From assembly GCA_022559845.1 (NCBI GenBank), contig CM040128.1, positions 228,021,643 through 228,085,642 of the forward strand: a stretch of 64,000 nucleotides of DNA, written 5' to 3'. Both the position numbers and the translations under genes were made by a program. This stretch comes from Amorphophallus konjac (lineage: Eukaryota > Streptophyta > Magnoliopsida > Alismatales > Araceae). This document shows, piece after piece, positions 23,639-36,729 of this stretch. Every line of letters starts with the position of its first letter. The stretch's first letter is position 1. The notes under the pieces are model-generated. The model was not told the origin of the DNA, searched no databases, and saw only the letters and a program-made list of their open reading frames with translations.

Positions 23639-23794
23639 CTAAGGTATTCAATTCCTAGGAAACCCAAGTCCAAGGATAGGTTTCAGAACCTTTAACCAAG
23701 TGAGAGTGGGTAGAACCAAGGGTTAAATGATCAATGAGTCCTTTATAAGATCATAGTGATATAATACTAACATAGCTATTGTAATTGTAGGATA

Positions 23795-26700
23795 ATGGCT
23801 GCCGAACGTGCTCAATGGCGCAACATGCAGCGTACCCTTCAAGGGATGACCCAAGTGCTACAACAGGTAGCACAAGGTGGTGCTCCACGAGCTGGAAGCT
23901 TACACCAAGCATTCAAGAATATGAATCCCCCGAAGTTCATGGGATCGACCGATCCAGACGATGCCGAGCATTGGGTTCGGGAGATTGAACGTATATTCCG
24001 TGTCATGCAATGCACGGATCAGGACAAAGTCTTATTAGCTACTTTCCAGTTAGAAAAGGATGCTAGATGCTGGTGGGAGTCGATTGAAGCTACTATAGAC
24101 CCAACTCAAGTTACATGGGGAGAATTCGTTGAATATTTCAACGCCAAATATTTCTCTGATAGGGTCCAGGAAAAGAAGGCCGCCGAATTTGCCGCATTAA
24201 AGCAAAGATCTTTATCGGTGGCTGATTATGAAGCACAGTTCTCTAGACTGTCTAGATATGCTAAGCATTTAATTGGCACGGAAAAGATGAAAGCCCGTAG
24301 ATTTCTTAATGGGCTTAGGCCCCACTACATTACTCAACTGGCGCCTATGGATATTCAAGTTTATACTGAAATAGTGCGCCGAGCTCAGTTGCTTGAAGAT
24401 GCCACGGAACTATCTGATAGGATCCGTGGGAAAGACAAAAAGGAGCAAGTCACAAGTTCGGGTTCTTTTAAACCCAACTTTAAGAAGAGGCCCAATAATG
24501 GAGGTTCTTCCTCTCAAGATCAGAAGTTCAAGAAATCCAAGCCTTTCTCTATCACCACTACCCCTTCAAACGTAGTATGCAAGCATTGTGACAAGGCTGG
24601 TCACAAAACAGAAGAATGCTGGAGGAAACTGGGAGCATGTCTCCGTTGTGGGAGTCGTGAACATCGGATTCCCGATTGTCCATTAATGAGTGACCAAGAC
24701 GGTGAGGGTAAACGCCCAGTGACAAGGAACGCGCGTCTTCATGCAATCCAAGAGACCGAACCAGAAGAAGAAGGCGGATTGGTGGAAGGTACATTAAAAA
24801 TTTGTTCCAAATATGCACATGTCTTATTTGATACGGGTGCATCGCATTCCATTATTTCCAAGAAGTTTGCTGACCCATTACCTCTAGAACCAGAATGGAT
24901 GAAGATAATATTGTCTACTCCTCTCGGAAACGAGACGGATATCACACATCATTACCAAAATTGTGAGGTATTGGTTCGAGGAAAGAATTTTCCTATTGAT
25001 CTTATCTGCTTAGATCTAAAAGAATATGATGTTATACTAGGAGCAGATTGGTTATCCAAATACCAGGCAACGGTTGATTGCCGTGATAGCAAGATTGTTT
25101 TCAAGGAATTTCCGGAACTGACTTATACTAGTCCTAAGAGTCGAAGCAAATCCCCTCTTATTTCGGCTCTTCGAGCAAGCAAGCTCGTCAAGAAAGGATG
25201 TGTATCCTTCCTTGCTTTTGTCACTATTAAAGAAGCTAAGGAAACCAAGATAGAAGACGTTCAAGTAGTACGAGAATTCCCGGACGTATTTCCAGAAGAT
25301 TTGCCGGGATTACCCCCGCAAAGAGATGTGGCCTTTACCATCGACTTAGTCCCTGGTGCTGGTCCGGTTTCAAAGGCACCATATAGAATGTCCCCTGCTG
25401 AACTCAAGGAGTTGAAGGAGCAGTTGATGGAACTAATCCGAAAAGGGTTTATTAGACCAAGTACTTCCCCGTGGGGAGCACCAGTCTTATTTGTAAAGAA
25501 GAAGGATGGATCCATGAGATTGTGTATTGACTATCGACAGTTGAATCATCTTACTATCAAGAACAAGTATCCACTGCCGAGAATCGATGAATTGTTTGAT
25601 CAGATTTCAGGATCCAAATATTTCTCCAAGATTGATCTCCGGTCGGGATATCATCAATTAAGGATCAAGGATGATGACATTCACAAGACCGCATTCAGAA
25701 GCAGGTATGGCCATTACGAATTTGTTGTTATGCCTTTTGGACTAACAAATGCCCCTGCTGCCTTTATGCAGTTAATGAATAGCATATTCAGGCCTTACTT
25801 GGATCAATTCATAGTAGTCTTCATCGATGATATATTGATATATTCTAAGACTAAGGAAGAACATGAAGAGCATTTGAGGATTGCATTGCAAGTCTTGAGG
25901 ACAAATCAATTATATGCTAAACTCAGCAAATGCGAGTTCTGGCTTGAAGAAGTGGCTTTTCTCGGACATGTCATATCCAAGGACGGTTTATCTGTGGATC
26001 CGTCAAAAGTTGAAGCTGTGAGAAACTGGGAGAGACCCACTAATGCAAGCGAGATCAGAAGTTTCTTGGGTCTTGCAGGCTATTATCGGCGATTTATCAA
26101 AGATTTCTCTAAGATCGCCGTACCACTTACAAGATTAACTCGTAAGGAGATCCGATATGAATGGAGTGAGGAATGTGAAAGCAGTTTCCAAACTCTCAAG
26201 GATCATCTCACCACAGCTCCGGTCTTAGCCCTACCAATTGAAGGAGAGGAATTCGAGGTCTACACTGATGCTTCTGGCATTGGCCTCGGATGCGTTCTAA
26301 TGCAACATGGGAAGGTCATAGCATATTCTTCTCGTCAACTGAAGAAGCATGAGGAGAATTACCCCGTCCATGACTTGGAATTGGCCGCGGTAGTATTTGC
26401 CCTAAAGATATGGAGACACTATCTCTATGGGGTACAGTTTACTGTATACTCCGATCACAAAAGTCTCAAATATCTATTTTCGCAAAAGGAGCTGAACATG
26501 AGACAAAGACGTTGGCTAGAATATCTCAAGGATTTCGACTTCAATATACAATACCATCCCGGAAAGGGTAATTATGTTGCTGATGCCCTTAGTCGAAAGC
26601 CGAGAGCAATAATAGCAAATTGTATGATACAAGAATGGAGGTTACTTGAACAATTCTCTGAGCTCAATATAAGCTTGGACATGGAATCCAAATTTGTCAC

Positions 26701-28146
26701 ACTATCTCATGTAAGCATACAGTCAGATTTGTTATCTGAAATACAAACACTTCAGGATGATGATCCTATGTTAATAGAAATCAAAGGCAGATTAGAAGGA
26801 CAATCTGATTTTCAACTAACTTCTGATGGAAGGTTATCGTTCAAAGATAGAACTTGTATACCCGATTGTCCGGAATTAAAGAAGAAGATCTTAGATGAAG
26901 CTCACAGATCAAGATACACTATTCATCCTGGATCAACTAAAATGTACCAAGATGTAAAGAGGAACTTTTGGTGGCCCAATATGAAAAGAGAAATAGCGGA
27001 CTATGTATCACGCTGTCTTACATGCCAACAGGTCAAGGCGGAACACCAAAAGCCTGCGGGAAAACTACATCCTCTAGATATTCCTAAGTGGAAATGGGAG
27101 GATATTGGTATGGACTTCATCATGGGTTTGTCTAAATCTAAAGGAGGACATGATGGAATCTGGGTTATCATTGATCGATTGACTAAATCGGCACATTTCT
27201 TGCCAATCAAAAGCCGATGGTCGATTGATGTACTAGCTGCACTATACATTAAAGAAATAGTCAGGATACATGGAATTCCTGTCTCAATCGTGTCTGATAG
27301 GGATCCCCGTTTTACTTCTCATTTTTGGAAGGGATTACAACATTCGTTGGGGACAAGGCTCAACTTTAGTACTGCTTTTCACCCACAAACGGATGGTCAG
27401 ACCGAGCGAACTAATCAAGTTGTTGAAGATATGCTGAGAGCATGCATTATTGACTTTGGAGGAAGCTGGCATGACCACTTACCTTTAGTTGAATTTGCAT
27501 ATAATAATAGCTACCAAGCTAGTATCCAAATGGCACCTTTCGAAGCCTTATACGGAAGGAGTTGCCGATCTCCCATATGTTGGAACGAAGTTGGAGAAAA
27601 ACAACTATTAGGTCCAGACATGGTAAGGGATACAACCGAGAAGATACAAGTCATCAGAGAAAGATTACAAGTTGCTCAGACAAGGCAAAAGGCTTATGCT
27701 GATACCAGGAGAAGAGATCTTGAATTCAGGTTGGAGATCATGTATTTCTTAAAATATCCCCTGGACGTGGCATACGAAGATTTGGTGTTAAGGGCAAGCT
27801 TACGCCAAGATTTATCGGACCATTTGAGGTACTCGAAAGAGTTGGCGAGGTTGCTTATCGCATCGCGTTGCCTCCTCAGTTGTCCGAGGTACACAATGTA
27901 TTTCACATATCTATGTTGAAGAAGTATGTACACGATCCGTCACATATTGTTGAGCATGGAGATCTGGTGATCCAGAAAGATCTCACATATGAACAAAGGC
28001 CCTTGAAGATATTAGATCGAGAAATACGAGCTCTAAGGAATAAGGTTATTCCCATGATCAAGGTGCAATGGAATAAGAATCCTGAACGCGAAGCGACATG
28101 GGAGACCGAGGAATCTATGAAGAAACGATTTCCCGAGTTATTCTAA
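23795..28146 (+). pseudogene. gag-pol polyprotein of chromovirus E (one frameshift)
   Basis: A single frame of 1374 codons runs from ATG 23795. Gag (residues about 45-210) includes [17 protein letters not shown]. Two zinc knuckles lie at about 261-300 ([14 protein letters not shown] and [14 protein letters not shown]). The protease has DTGASHS at about 345. RT has FIDDILIYS at about 675. RNase H starts with YTDAS at about 823. Integrase has an HHCC domain at about 1036-1080 and a core with GMDF (about 1105), SDRDPR (about 1167) and the Glu in DGQTERTN (about 1202). Near 27725 the coding sense moves to another frame, so the listed frame ends at 27919 in noise, while the true C-terminus continues to the stop at 28144-28146. 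That part holds the chromodomain (VQWNKNPEREATWETEE), which in this clade can target silent chromatin. Without that lesion the protein would look intact. This copy was probably active recently. Confidence 0.92.
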
Positions 28147-28216
28147 GAGGTATATGTCCTACACTCTCCGCATGTATAATTATATATATATTGAATTTGG
28201 GGACCAAATTCTTTTT

Positions 28217-28229
28217 AAGTGGGGGAGGG
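28217..28229 (+). promoter_or_regulatory. Polypurine tract of E
   Basis: The sequence aagtgggggaggg abuts the 3' LTR start. Confidence 0.85.
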
Positions 28230-31200
28230 TGTAGCAACCCTAATAAATGAATAATTGAAATAAATTAAAACATATATATATTACAGAAGTAATATATATA
28301 AAAGGAATAGGGTTAATTGGACGAAATAAAACAAATTAAAAATAACGCCTCTTATTAAGGCGTTAATTTATAAAGAAACGCCTCTACCAATGGCGTGAAT
28401 AAAGAAAGGACGCCCACACCTACGGTCGTCAGTTCTCACGCGACCAAATGGGTAAGTAAAAGAAACGCCTCTATCTTAGGCGTGTTTTAAAACAAGAAAC
28501 GCCCTTTTTCAAGGCGCTTTTTAAGAAACGCCCTTATGCAAGGCGTCAATTCAAGAATACACGCCCTGACCTAAGGCGTTAATTCAGTTCGTGACTCGTT
28601 CGAACCCAGAGCTTATCCAGGGAAAGATTAACCTAATCTAGTAAGTATCTATTAGAGTAAGGACTCTATTAAGGATATATTACCCTCAATCAAACACTAC
28701 TCTTGTTAGGACTTCAAAATCCTATAAATAACATGTTCGATCGAACCCTACAACCCATTTGATCGAGCGTCTGCTGCAGGTACGTGAAGAACATATGTTC
28801 TTCTATTTTTTTTTTCTTCATCTGTTTGCAGTCACATGAAGAATATTGATTATTCTTCTTCTCTTATTAACAGGCTAAGAGGCTCGGGCGTTTGAGGAAC
28901 AAGAGTTCTTCATCCGTGTGATTCATCCAACGTCTGCAGCATCATTGATCCTTACAAATCCCTCACGGTCATCTCCAAATCAACTCTTAAAGGTAGGATT
29001 TTCTCAAGTCACTGTAGCCCAAACTAAATTGATACAGTACAATAATTATCATGCATAAACATGGTTTGGTTTACTATAGTTTCTGAACGAGTTTCTGTTA
29101 ATTTCTTGAAAGAAACGTCCTTACCAAGGGCGTGACTATGAAATACACGCCCCAGACTAGGGCGCTACTTTGCAAGTCACGACCCTTCCCAGGTCGTCAA
29201 TTTCATATTTGACGCCCTGTACACAGGCGTTAATTTCATGTAAATCTTAAGAACTGATTATCCATGCAATTACATGAAATCAAAGCAATAATTGTTAACG
29301 ATTAAAAGTCAATAAACATGAAACATCAAATCTGATATACTGCATGTGAATTCCTGCCAATTTTTCTGTCATGACTATATGATTGTTATCCTTGATTATC
29401 GTGCAAATCTTGCTAATTCCTGATATTTCTTGAATTCACGACCTAGACTAGGTCGTTTTTCCATGTGGTAACGCCCCATCACAGGGCGTGAATTAAAAAT
29501 AAACGCCCCTTACTAGGGCGCGTATCTGTTAAAATCCTGGAATATATATTCTGAGAAAATAAGAATTTAATGATTAACGCCCCTGCCAAGGGCGCGTTTT
29601 TGATAATTTCTGAAAATAAATATATTCTGAAAAATATTGTAAATAAAAGACGCCTGCTACTGTAGTCGTCAACTCTTGAAGAAACGCCCCTTCCGAAGGC
29701 GCGTTTTAGATAAATTATTGAATTATTGAAAATTCTGCAAAACGGACCATATGTAAACGCCCTTCTGTTAGGCGTTAATTACTTGAGAAACGACTTGACC
29801 TAAGTCGTTATTTTACTGTAAACTGATTTTTCCTCTGCTTTGCTAACCGACGGTTTTATATATCATAATATATATATATATCGGCACTATTCTCCACTCC
29901 GTGAGTATAGTCCCACTTTTCACGGTGTTTTATCGATCACACTCAACTCTCATTGACATACAAGCTCTCCATTGGACATTCCGTTCCTTTGGACTAGCGA
30001 GTTAGTCATAGAGACCTCCGTAAGACTCCTCGTAGCCTTGGATTCCCTCAAGGCCGACTGAGCTGGTTGTACCCTAAAAACCCATTACACCATTGATGCC
30101 ATGTCACTCTAAAGAAACATGGTATACCGGCCCTTATGATTGTACAAAGAGTATATCATAAGAAAATTCTTAATGGGATGATGATATCATGCCATATCAT
30201 GTCGTTCTTGTAAACCCCAATTCTATGATAAGAATGAGGGTATCTTACCTTTGATATACTGTTCATGTGGACCTCAATTCTATATAAAGAATGTCCATAT
30301 TGATTTGTCATGGTACCTAAGTTAAGGGAACCATATTCTACCTAGTTTTATCGATATCGTGATTATACCGTTATTATCGCCATTCTATGTCCTTTGTCAT
30401 ATTTTGGACTCTATTCTATCAAAGTTGTCATACGTGTCTACAAGCTTGATTATTGAAATTCTATGTTGGCTATAAACAAGAGTGGATGTCAAAACACATG
30501 ATAAATGCCTGCGCATATAGGGCCCGATCTGGTCCTGGGAGGAGCACCCGAAAGTACTTGTGCCCATGGGAGTTAAAATGATAAGGTATCTGGCATTATA
30601 CCGAGTACTTGACTTGCTTGATTGGACATTCCACACACATCTTGTACTTGAATCGTACTTGACTTTACATGAAATGCGTGGCCCGAAAGAGGGTAATTTA
30701 CTTGCTTGATACATGATAGCCAAGTTCTTGACATGACTCGATAATGGTACTTGCTTGAATATCTTGAATAACTTGTATCTTGTTGAAAGTTCATGATAAG
30801 TTCATCTTATTTCCTTGATATTACATTCTCTCTATCTTGTCGTTTCATGCGAGCATGCATAGCCTTATTGCATTCATGAAAATGTAATTACTTAAACCAC
30901 TTGCTAGTACTTGAGATATAATTTCCTACTGAGCGTTCGCTCATTCCGTTTGTCCCTTGTACTTTTCAGGTAAGTCCGACGACGATGGAAGTCAATCGGA
31001 TGGGAATGGTCAAGAGTGAAAGTGATAGAGCTTCTACAAGTGTCATCTAGTCTTTTCCATAGTTTCTTGAGTCAACTATGTATTCTTTTCCTTTTTATTT
31101 AACAGAGTATTGGATTTGTAATAGTCTATCCATTATGAAATAAAGGATTGGGTTATCTTGCTATTTTGCGCATCTCTGTCTTTGTGTCGAATACATGACC

Positions 31201-31270
31201 ACTCTGATTGACATGATTGATATAGACACGTCGCGCATCTCCGGGTATCTTCCGCGCTCGTGGCGTGACA
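28230..31270 (+). repeat. 3' LTR of element E
   Basis: It has the same length (3041 bp) and content as 20579-23619, at a constant offset of 7651 bp. The palindrome array is repeated at 28345-29808 and the TATA box at 28722. Confidence 0.95.
28345..29808 (+). repeat. Array of 19-nt palindromes in E 3' LTR
   Basis: This is a copy of the array described in the 5' LTR, unit for unit as far as I compared. Confidence 0.85.
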
Positions 31271-31275
31271 TCCAT
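31271..31275. repeat. Right TSD of element E (tccat)
   Basis: It is identical to the five bases at 20574-20578. Confidence 0.95.
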
Positions 31276-33655
31276 ACTCAGCCAGCCGACAGTTGGCAGC
31301 TTTGTGGCCTAGCTTGCCACATTCAAAACATGCAGAGTTTTTCCTTTTATCTCTCAAGTTATTTCTAGCAGAATCATAGAAAGCAGGTAATTTTACAGAT
31401 TTAGAGTTCAATCTATTTCCCTGAGCATGCCAGCAGTCTTTGACTGCATGCCCATACTTACCACATTCAAAGCATTTAAGATGCTTGCTTCTTGATTCAT
31501 TTTTACCCCAATGATTTCCTGACCAGCACTCATTAGCCTTATGCCCAGGCTTGTTGCAAGTGAATCAAATGATATGCTGGCCTGAAATAGATCTATATCT
31601 ATGTGGGTCATGAGCATGTGTGAAAAATTTAGAGTTCACATTGTTGTCTTCTTTCATTTTAAAACATGCATTCATTAGATGACCACGCCTACCACAATAA
31701 TAACATGATGCATTAGATTTCTTAGTGGCATGGTTTCTATCAGATAATTTCCTTGAATGCATTATTTTATTTGCATGCTCATCTTCTTTCAATATTCTGC
31801 AATCATCCATGATATGCCCTACCTTGCCACAATAATAACATGAGAATTCCTTCTCAGATGCATGCGAGTGAGTGGATGAATTGTGAGCAGTGTGTACACC
31901 ATCAAATTCAACTGAGCTAGCAGATTTTAGGCCATGAACAGGAATAGTCTTTACCTTCTTTATTTGACCCTTCTTCTTCAATTTCTGACTGTTCTTAACA
32001 GTTTTTGTTTGTTTTTCATTTTTCTGTGCTTTGAACTGAAATACAGTTGATGAAGGTGATTTCTGATTTTCATTTTATTTTGGGGATTGCTTTGAAGTAC
32101 CAGCTACATCAGAGCTTTTCACAAAAGTAGTGTATAGCTGGTTTCTAGTAATTTTCTTAACATCAGAATTACAATTTGTCCCCTATCTTGAATTGTCATC
32201 CTTCATTTTCACAACAGTTTTTACTTTTCTTTCATTCTTAGCAGAATTGGATGCTAATTTTTCTAGATCCTGAATCTTGTTTTCCAAAGATGTTATGTGA
32301 AGCTCATAACTAGCTATCTCCTATTCACTGCAATTGACACGTTCACTTAAGACTTTATTTGCAGTTTTATACTTCTCAATTTCTTGTTCCAGAATGTTCA
32401 AAGTTTGTGATTCTTCATCATGGATAACTTTTCCTTTTTCTATTGTGAGAAGTCTTTCATATAAGCCAGTGTTTAACAACTTTAGTTTTTCAACTTTATC
32501 CTTCAGTTCAGTGTTTTCTTCCTCAAGTCTTTGTGATTGAGCTTCCTTAATAACAGATTTTCCCTTTTCGACAGTCAGAAACCTATGTGAGAAAATAGTA
32601 TTTAAAACCATCAGTTTCTTGTTTTGTTCCCTCAGTTCTTTGTTCTCTTCAGATAGCTTCATGACTGTTTCATTGCATTTTCCACTTCCAGACATCAGCT
32701 CCATCTTTTCAACTAGCTCCTCTTTTCTTTCCTCCACTCTAATTTTCTCAGTCACCAAGTTTTTGTGATTCTCTTTAAGTGAGATAATTTGTTTACTCAG
32801 CCATTCATTCTCACTATAAAGATCTTCATTACGTTCTCTTAGAGCTGAGCACATATTGCAATCTGATTCAGCAGAAGAGAAATGTGAAACCTCCGCATTG
32901 ACTTCATTTAATCTAGCCATAAGGTTTTCATTTTTCTTTTGAAATTCTACATTCTCATCTTTCAATTTCTTCAATTCAGAATTAACTTCAGTCAGTTCTT
33001 GCATGCTTTTTAGATGTTCATTTTTCTTCTCATTTAACTGATTCTCAAGCTCTGATATTTTATCCAAACATGTTTGATTTTCAAGTTTTAGAGAACCATT
33101 TTGTTCCTGAAAATTCTGAACATCTAACATACATGCATCATAAGATTGTTTCAGATCTGGACAATTTTTACAAGGAACTTTCAAAGTTATCTGATCACAT
33201 TTCTTTTTCAATCTTTTATTCTCAGATTTCAATTTTTCACATCTATTATTAAGTTCCTCATTTATATTCCATAGGTCATCAATTAAAAGTTCTCCAGATT
33301 CAGAGCTTACCTCGGATGAAGTTTCATCATTAGCATTTCTCCTATCAGCCATCAAGCATTTGCTGTGATTCCTGATTAGCTTTAGCTTTTCCAAAATGTC
33401 TTTGGCAGATCTGCAAGAAGAAATGCATTCGATTAGAGATACGTCAATTGATTCTTTTAATAAAACTACAGCTCTAGTGTTGACAGAGTCTTTCAGCTTA
33501 TCCTTCTTGGTCCATTTGGATTTATCCTTCGACAGTTTGTATGGACCGTGAGTCATTACCTTCCACAAATCAGGATCGATTGTGCTTACATACCGATGCA
33601 ACTTTTCCAGCCATGGGCCAAGGTCATCACCTCTGAATATCGGAGGATTAGCCAT
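31276..33655 (-). pseudogene. Gag-like protein of nonautonomous Sirevirus C (N-terminal and middle)
   Basis: The ATG at 33655 gives MANPPIFRGDDLGPW. The first about 115 residues match the first half of a UBN2-type capsid (compare D: YFDGTNYAYW ... AKEMWDALE). The second half, which in D contains KEMYARL and LRSLTPIWHTK, is absent. Instead the frame goes into a coiled coil of over 300 residues rich in Glu, Lys and Leu. In-frame stops are TAG at 32321-32323, then a TAG near 32184 and a TAA near 32073. Zinc knuckles follow: CYYCGKVGHIMDDC, CYYCGRRGHLMNAC, one whose first Cys codon is now TGA (31565-31567), CFECGKYGHAVKDC and CFECGKLGHKAANC. A sixth lies beyond E at 20298-20573. Six knuckles, a shortened capsid and a long coiled coil are unusual for Gag. 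Confidence 0.8.
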
Positions 33656-33929
33656 CAAAGCAGATAACAAGCAGACTCAAAGCACAAAGTAATCGACCAG
33701 AAAACACCACAACCAGATAAGCACGGCAAAGCACTAACTCAGTGAAGCTAAACAATGAACACAGAAAACACACTCTGGAATGCACCAAACAGAAATGCAG
33801 TAAACCAGATTATCAACGTCAAGCACTAAAATAGTAAATCAACAAACGATTCCAAAAGACCCACTCTAAAATGCACCAACAATTAGCAGGATCCTCTGCA
33901 GATTGTTAGATCTGTTCAGTCAGAGACCC

Positions 33930-33941
33930 GCTCTGATACCA
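33930..33941 (-). promoter_or_regulatory. Primer binding site of C
   Basis: The minus strand reads TGGTATCAGAGC, a full match to the initiator tRNA-Met type site, two bases from the 5' LTR. Confidence 0.9.
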
Positions 33942-33943
33942 AG

Positions 33944-35766
33944 TGTTGGGTTCGGTGCAGTATTCAGAGGGGGGGTGAATGAATATAGCCCTTGAAAAAA
34001 TTTCACCCAATTAAAAACTAGAATGCTAACAAGACAGATTAGACAATCTGAAGGCTAATTAAATCTAATACTAAGAACAGCGGAATTAAATCTACCTTCT
34101 TCAGAATGACAAAGAGCACCAGCGGAATAACAAATCAAAGAACACTTAGTACCACAGTCAAGCACATGGTATGCAATCAAGCCATATCGCCCCTATGCAA
34201 GCATCTAGCGCCAATCACACAAAGAGATCAAACCATAGTGCACAAGGGATTTTTAGATGGTTCGGTCCTGCAGACCTACATCCACCCCACACTCAAACCG
34301 AGTGTGGATTCCACTGACTCACAGCTTGAACAAAGGATAAAATGGAAAATGAAAACAAGAACCAAACAACACCGAAAAGCTGTAAACAGTGAAGCACAAA
34401 ATGTGGCTCTTAAAGAGCTGACTGGAGTGGATCTGGTCCAACTTCCAGTGGGAACGATCTTCTCTACTTTTCTCTTCTCTCTCTCTTTCTTCTTCTTCTC
34501 TTCACACTCTTCTCTCTCGATCTCTCACTCAATCTCTCTTTCTTTCTCTTTCTCTTCTTCTCTTTCTCTCTTCTTTTCCTTCTCTTCTCTTCTCTTCCTT
34601 TTTCTTCTCTGGATCGAAGACCTCTCTGCACTCTACTTTTTCTTCACAGCTTCTGCTCTGTCAATTTCGATCAACCTCCTTCAGACAATGGAGTCTTTCT
34701 TATATAGCAGCTCGAGCAGGAGCAGCACTGGGCGCGTGTGTTCCACATTTCCCGCCCAAGATATTTGACCACGTGTCAGCTTCCTGTCAGCCCTCGGATC
34801 ACGTGCCCTTCATTAGCCTAAATCACCTGCAGTCAAAGACAAAAGGAATGTATCTACTTAGTTAGTTCAGGCTTTTAACACGAGTGTATATACTTCAGAA
34901 GCAGCAATGAATAAGTGTGTACACTGAGAGAGTGTATAGACTTGTAAGACTTTATGCGACCTCAGTGTATATACTTGCTGAAGAATGCATTATCATAACA
35001 GGAGGGAGTGTTTAGACTTCTGTGTAATGCATGAAGGAATCGAGTGTATAGACTTGATAACTCATACTGAAAAATGCAATGTATAGACTTTATAAGCAGC
35101 AAATGAGCAAGTGTGAACACTGAGTGAGTGTATAGACTTTGAGTCTTCATGCGAGCTCAGTGTATAGACTTTCAGTTAAATGCATTAACATACCAAGGGA
35201 ATGAGTGTATGGACTTAAAGCATCAGTTAACCAAGTGTGTAGAGTGTATACACTTGACTGCGTGCATGACAGACAATGTCTAGACTTGCTATTAACATGC
35301 ATGAGAACCCAATGTACAGACATGCTGTCGCTTCAGCTGACGACCCCAGTGTATAGACTTGCTGAGGGAGAGACTGTACAGACTTGAAGCAAAGCAAGAC
35401 AATCGAGTGTGTAGACTTCACGATGTGCAGACTTGCCAAAGAAATGGCTGTACAGACTTTAGCTCAAGAGCGATGTATAGAGTTTTGAAAGCTTGAACAA
35501 CGAAGCATGCTGTACAGACTTTGAGTGAGAGTCCAATGTGCAGACTTGCCACCGACCAATGTGTAGACTTGATGGTTGAGAGACGATGGCCAGGACAAGG
35601 CACAAACGGATGTATAGACTTTGGACTTGAACGACCAAGCAGGCTATGTAGACTTAGAAGAGTAAGCCAGTGTATAGACTTCAAAAAACTTGAAGGCCCA
35701 ATGTACAGACTTTGAAAAGTCTGAACCAATGTATAGACTTTGAAAAGTCTGAACCAATGTACAGAC
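33944..35766 (-). repeat. 5' LTR of element C, inner portion
   Basis: It matches 14194 to about 15985 of the 3' LTR, including the TATA box (34699-34707) and the CT-rich tract. It carries one extra copy of a unit of about 29 bp, with tttgaaaagtctgaacc, near 35720-35755. It is cut at 35766 by element D and resumes at 48943. Confidence 0.9.
35762..35766. repeat. Left TSD of element D (cagac)
   Basis: cagac precedes the TGTTGAAC end of D and is repeated at 48943-48947. C's uninterrupted 3' LTR has a single cagac at the matching place (near 15984). Confidence 0.95.
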
Positions 35767-36729
35767 TGTTGAACTTAGATGGAAGGCTCTATCACCACAG
35801 GATGTGGATCTAGAGGGGGGGTGAATAGATCAACTGGCTATTTAAAAAATTAGGCCTAGAATCAAATGCGGAATTAGAAGAACACTAAGCAAACACAGCC
35901 AATGCACCGAATGAAACACACAAGATCTGCTGAACAAGCAATCAAACACACGAGAGGCACAAAGACTTTTAGGTGGTTCGGTCAATCCGACCTACGTCCA
36001 CCCCACATTCAACTCGAATGTGGATTACTGCTGATACACAGCTTCAATCTGCTGGGCACTACAGCTTGCCAACAACGGCTGGGGCTTACAGCTTATCCCG
36101 ACCAGAGGAACACCTCTGCAACAGCTGAGCTTCACAGCTTGCTCTGCTGGGCACTACAGCTTAGCCGACTAGAGGAACACCTCTGCAACACCGCTGCCTC
36201 ACAGCTTGACACCGCTGACTAACAGCTTGATCGAACAAGAGTTTTCAAAGAGAAAATAGCAAGACTGAAAACAAACAAAACACACAATCGAATGGAAGAA
36301 AACCAAAACGACTGTAGCTCAAAGGTGAGCAAAATCAGCTCTGGTAACTGGACCAAGAGACTGATTCACAAGCTCTCATATAACTCTCTCAACTCATCTC
36401 TTCTCTCTTTCTTCTTCTCTCCTTTTCTTCTTCTCTGCTTTTCTTCCTCTCACAGTGGATCTCGGTGGCTGCTGCTTCAGACTAGATGTATATACTACAC
36501 CAACTTCGATCAGCCTTTATAGAAGATGAAGACTGCTATATATAACAGCAGCAGGTGGATAAGGGCGCGTGGCTTCCACATTTCCCGCCCAAGTGAATTC
36601 GCCAGATCCGAGGCAATTCCATCCACGTGTCAGCATCTGCACACCTCGTCCTCCTGGGATCATGAGCCATGTCAGCAATCTCAGTAGAGAATCCCTGTCA
36701 GACAGAGTATCGGATGATCAGGTTAAATA

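Larger units (their letters stand above)
20579..31270 (+). mobile_element. Element E: complete Ty3/gypsy Tekay/Del-type chromovirus
   Basis: It has two 3041-bp LTRs, a perfect PBS, one long gag-pol reading frame ending in a chromodomain, a PPT and a perfect 5-bp TSD. It is inserted in the gag-like region of element C, in the opposite orientation. The only LTR difference I noticed is a single base near the end (23611 g versus 31261 t). Together with only one visible coding lesion, this makes it the youngest element in the window. Confidence 0.95.
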
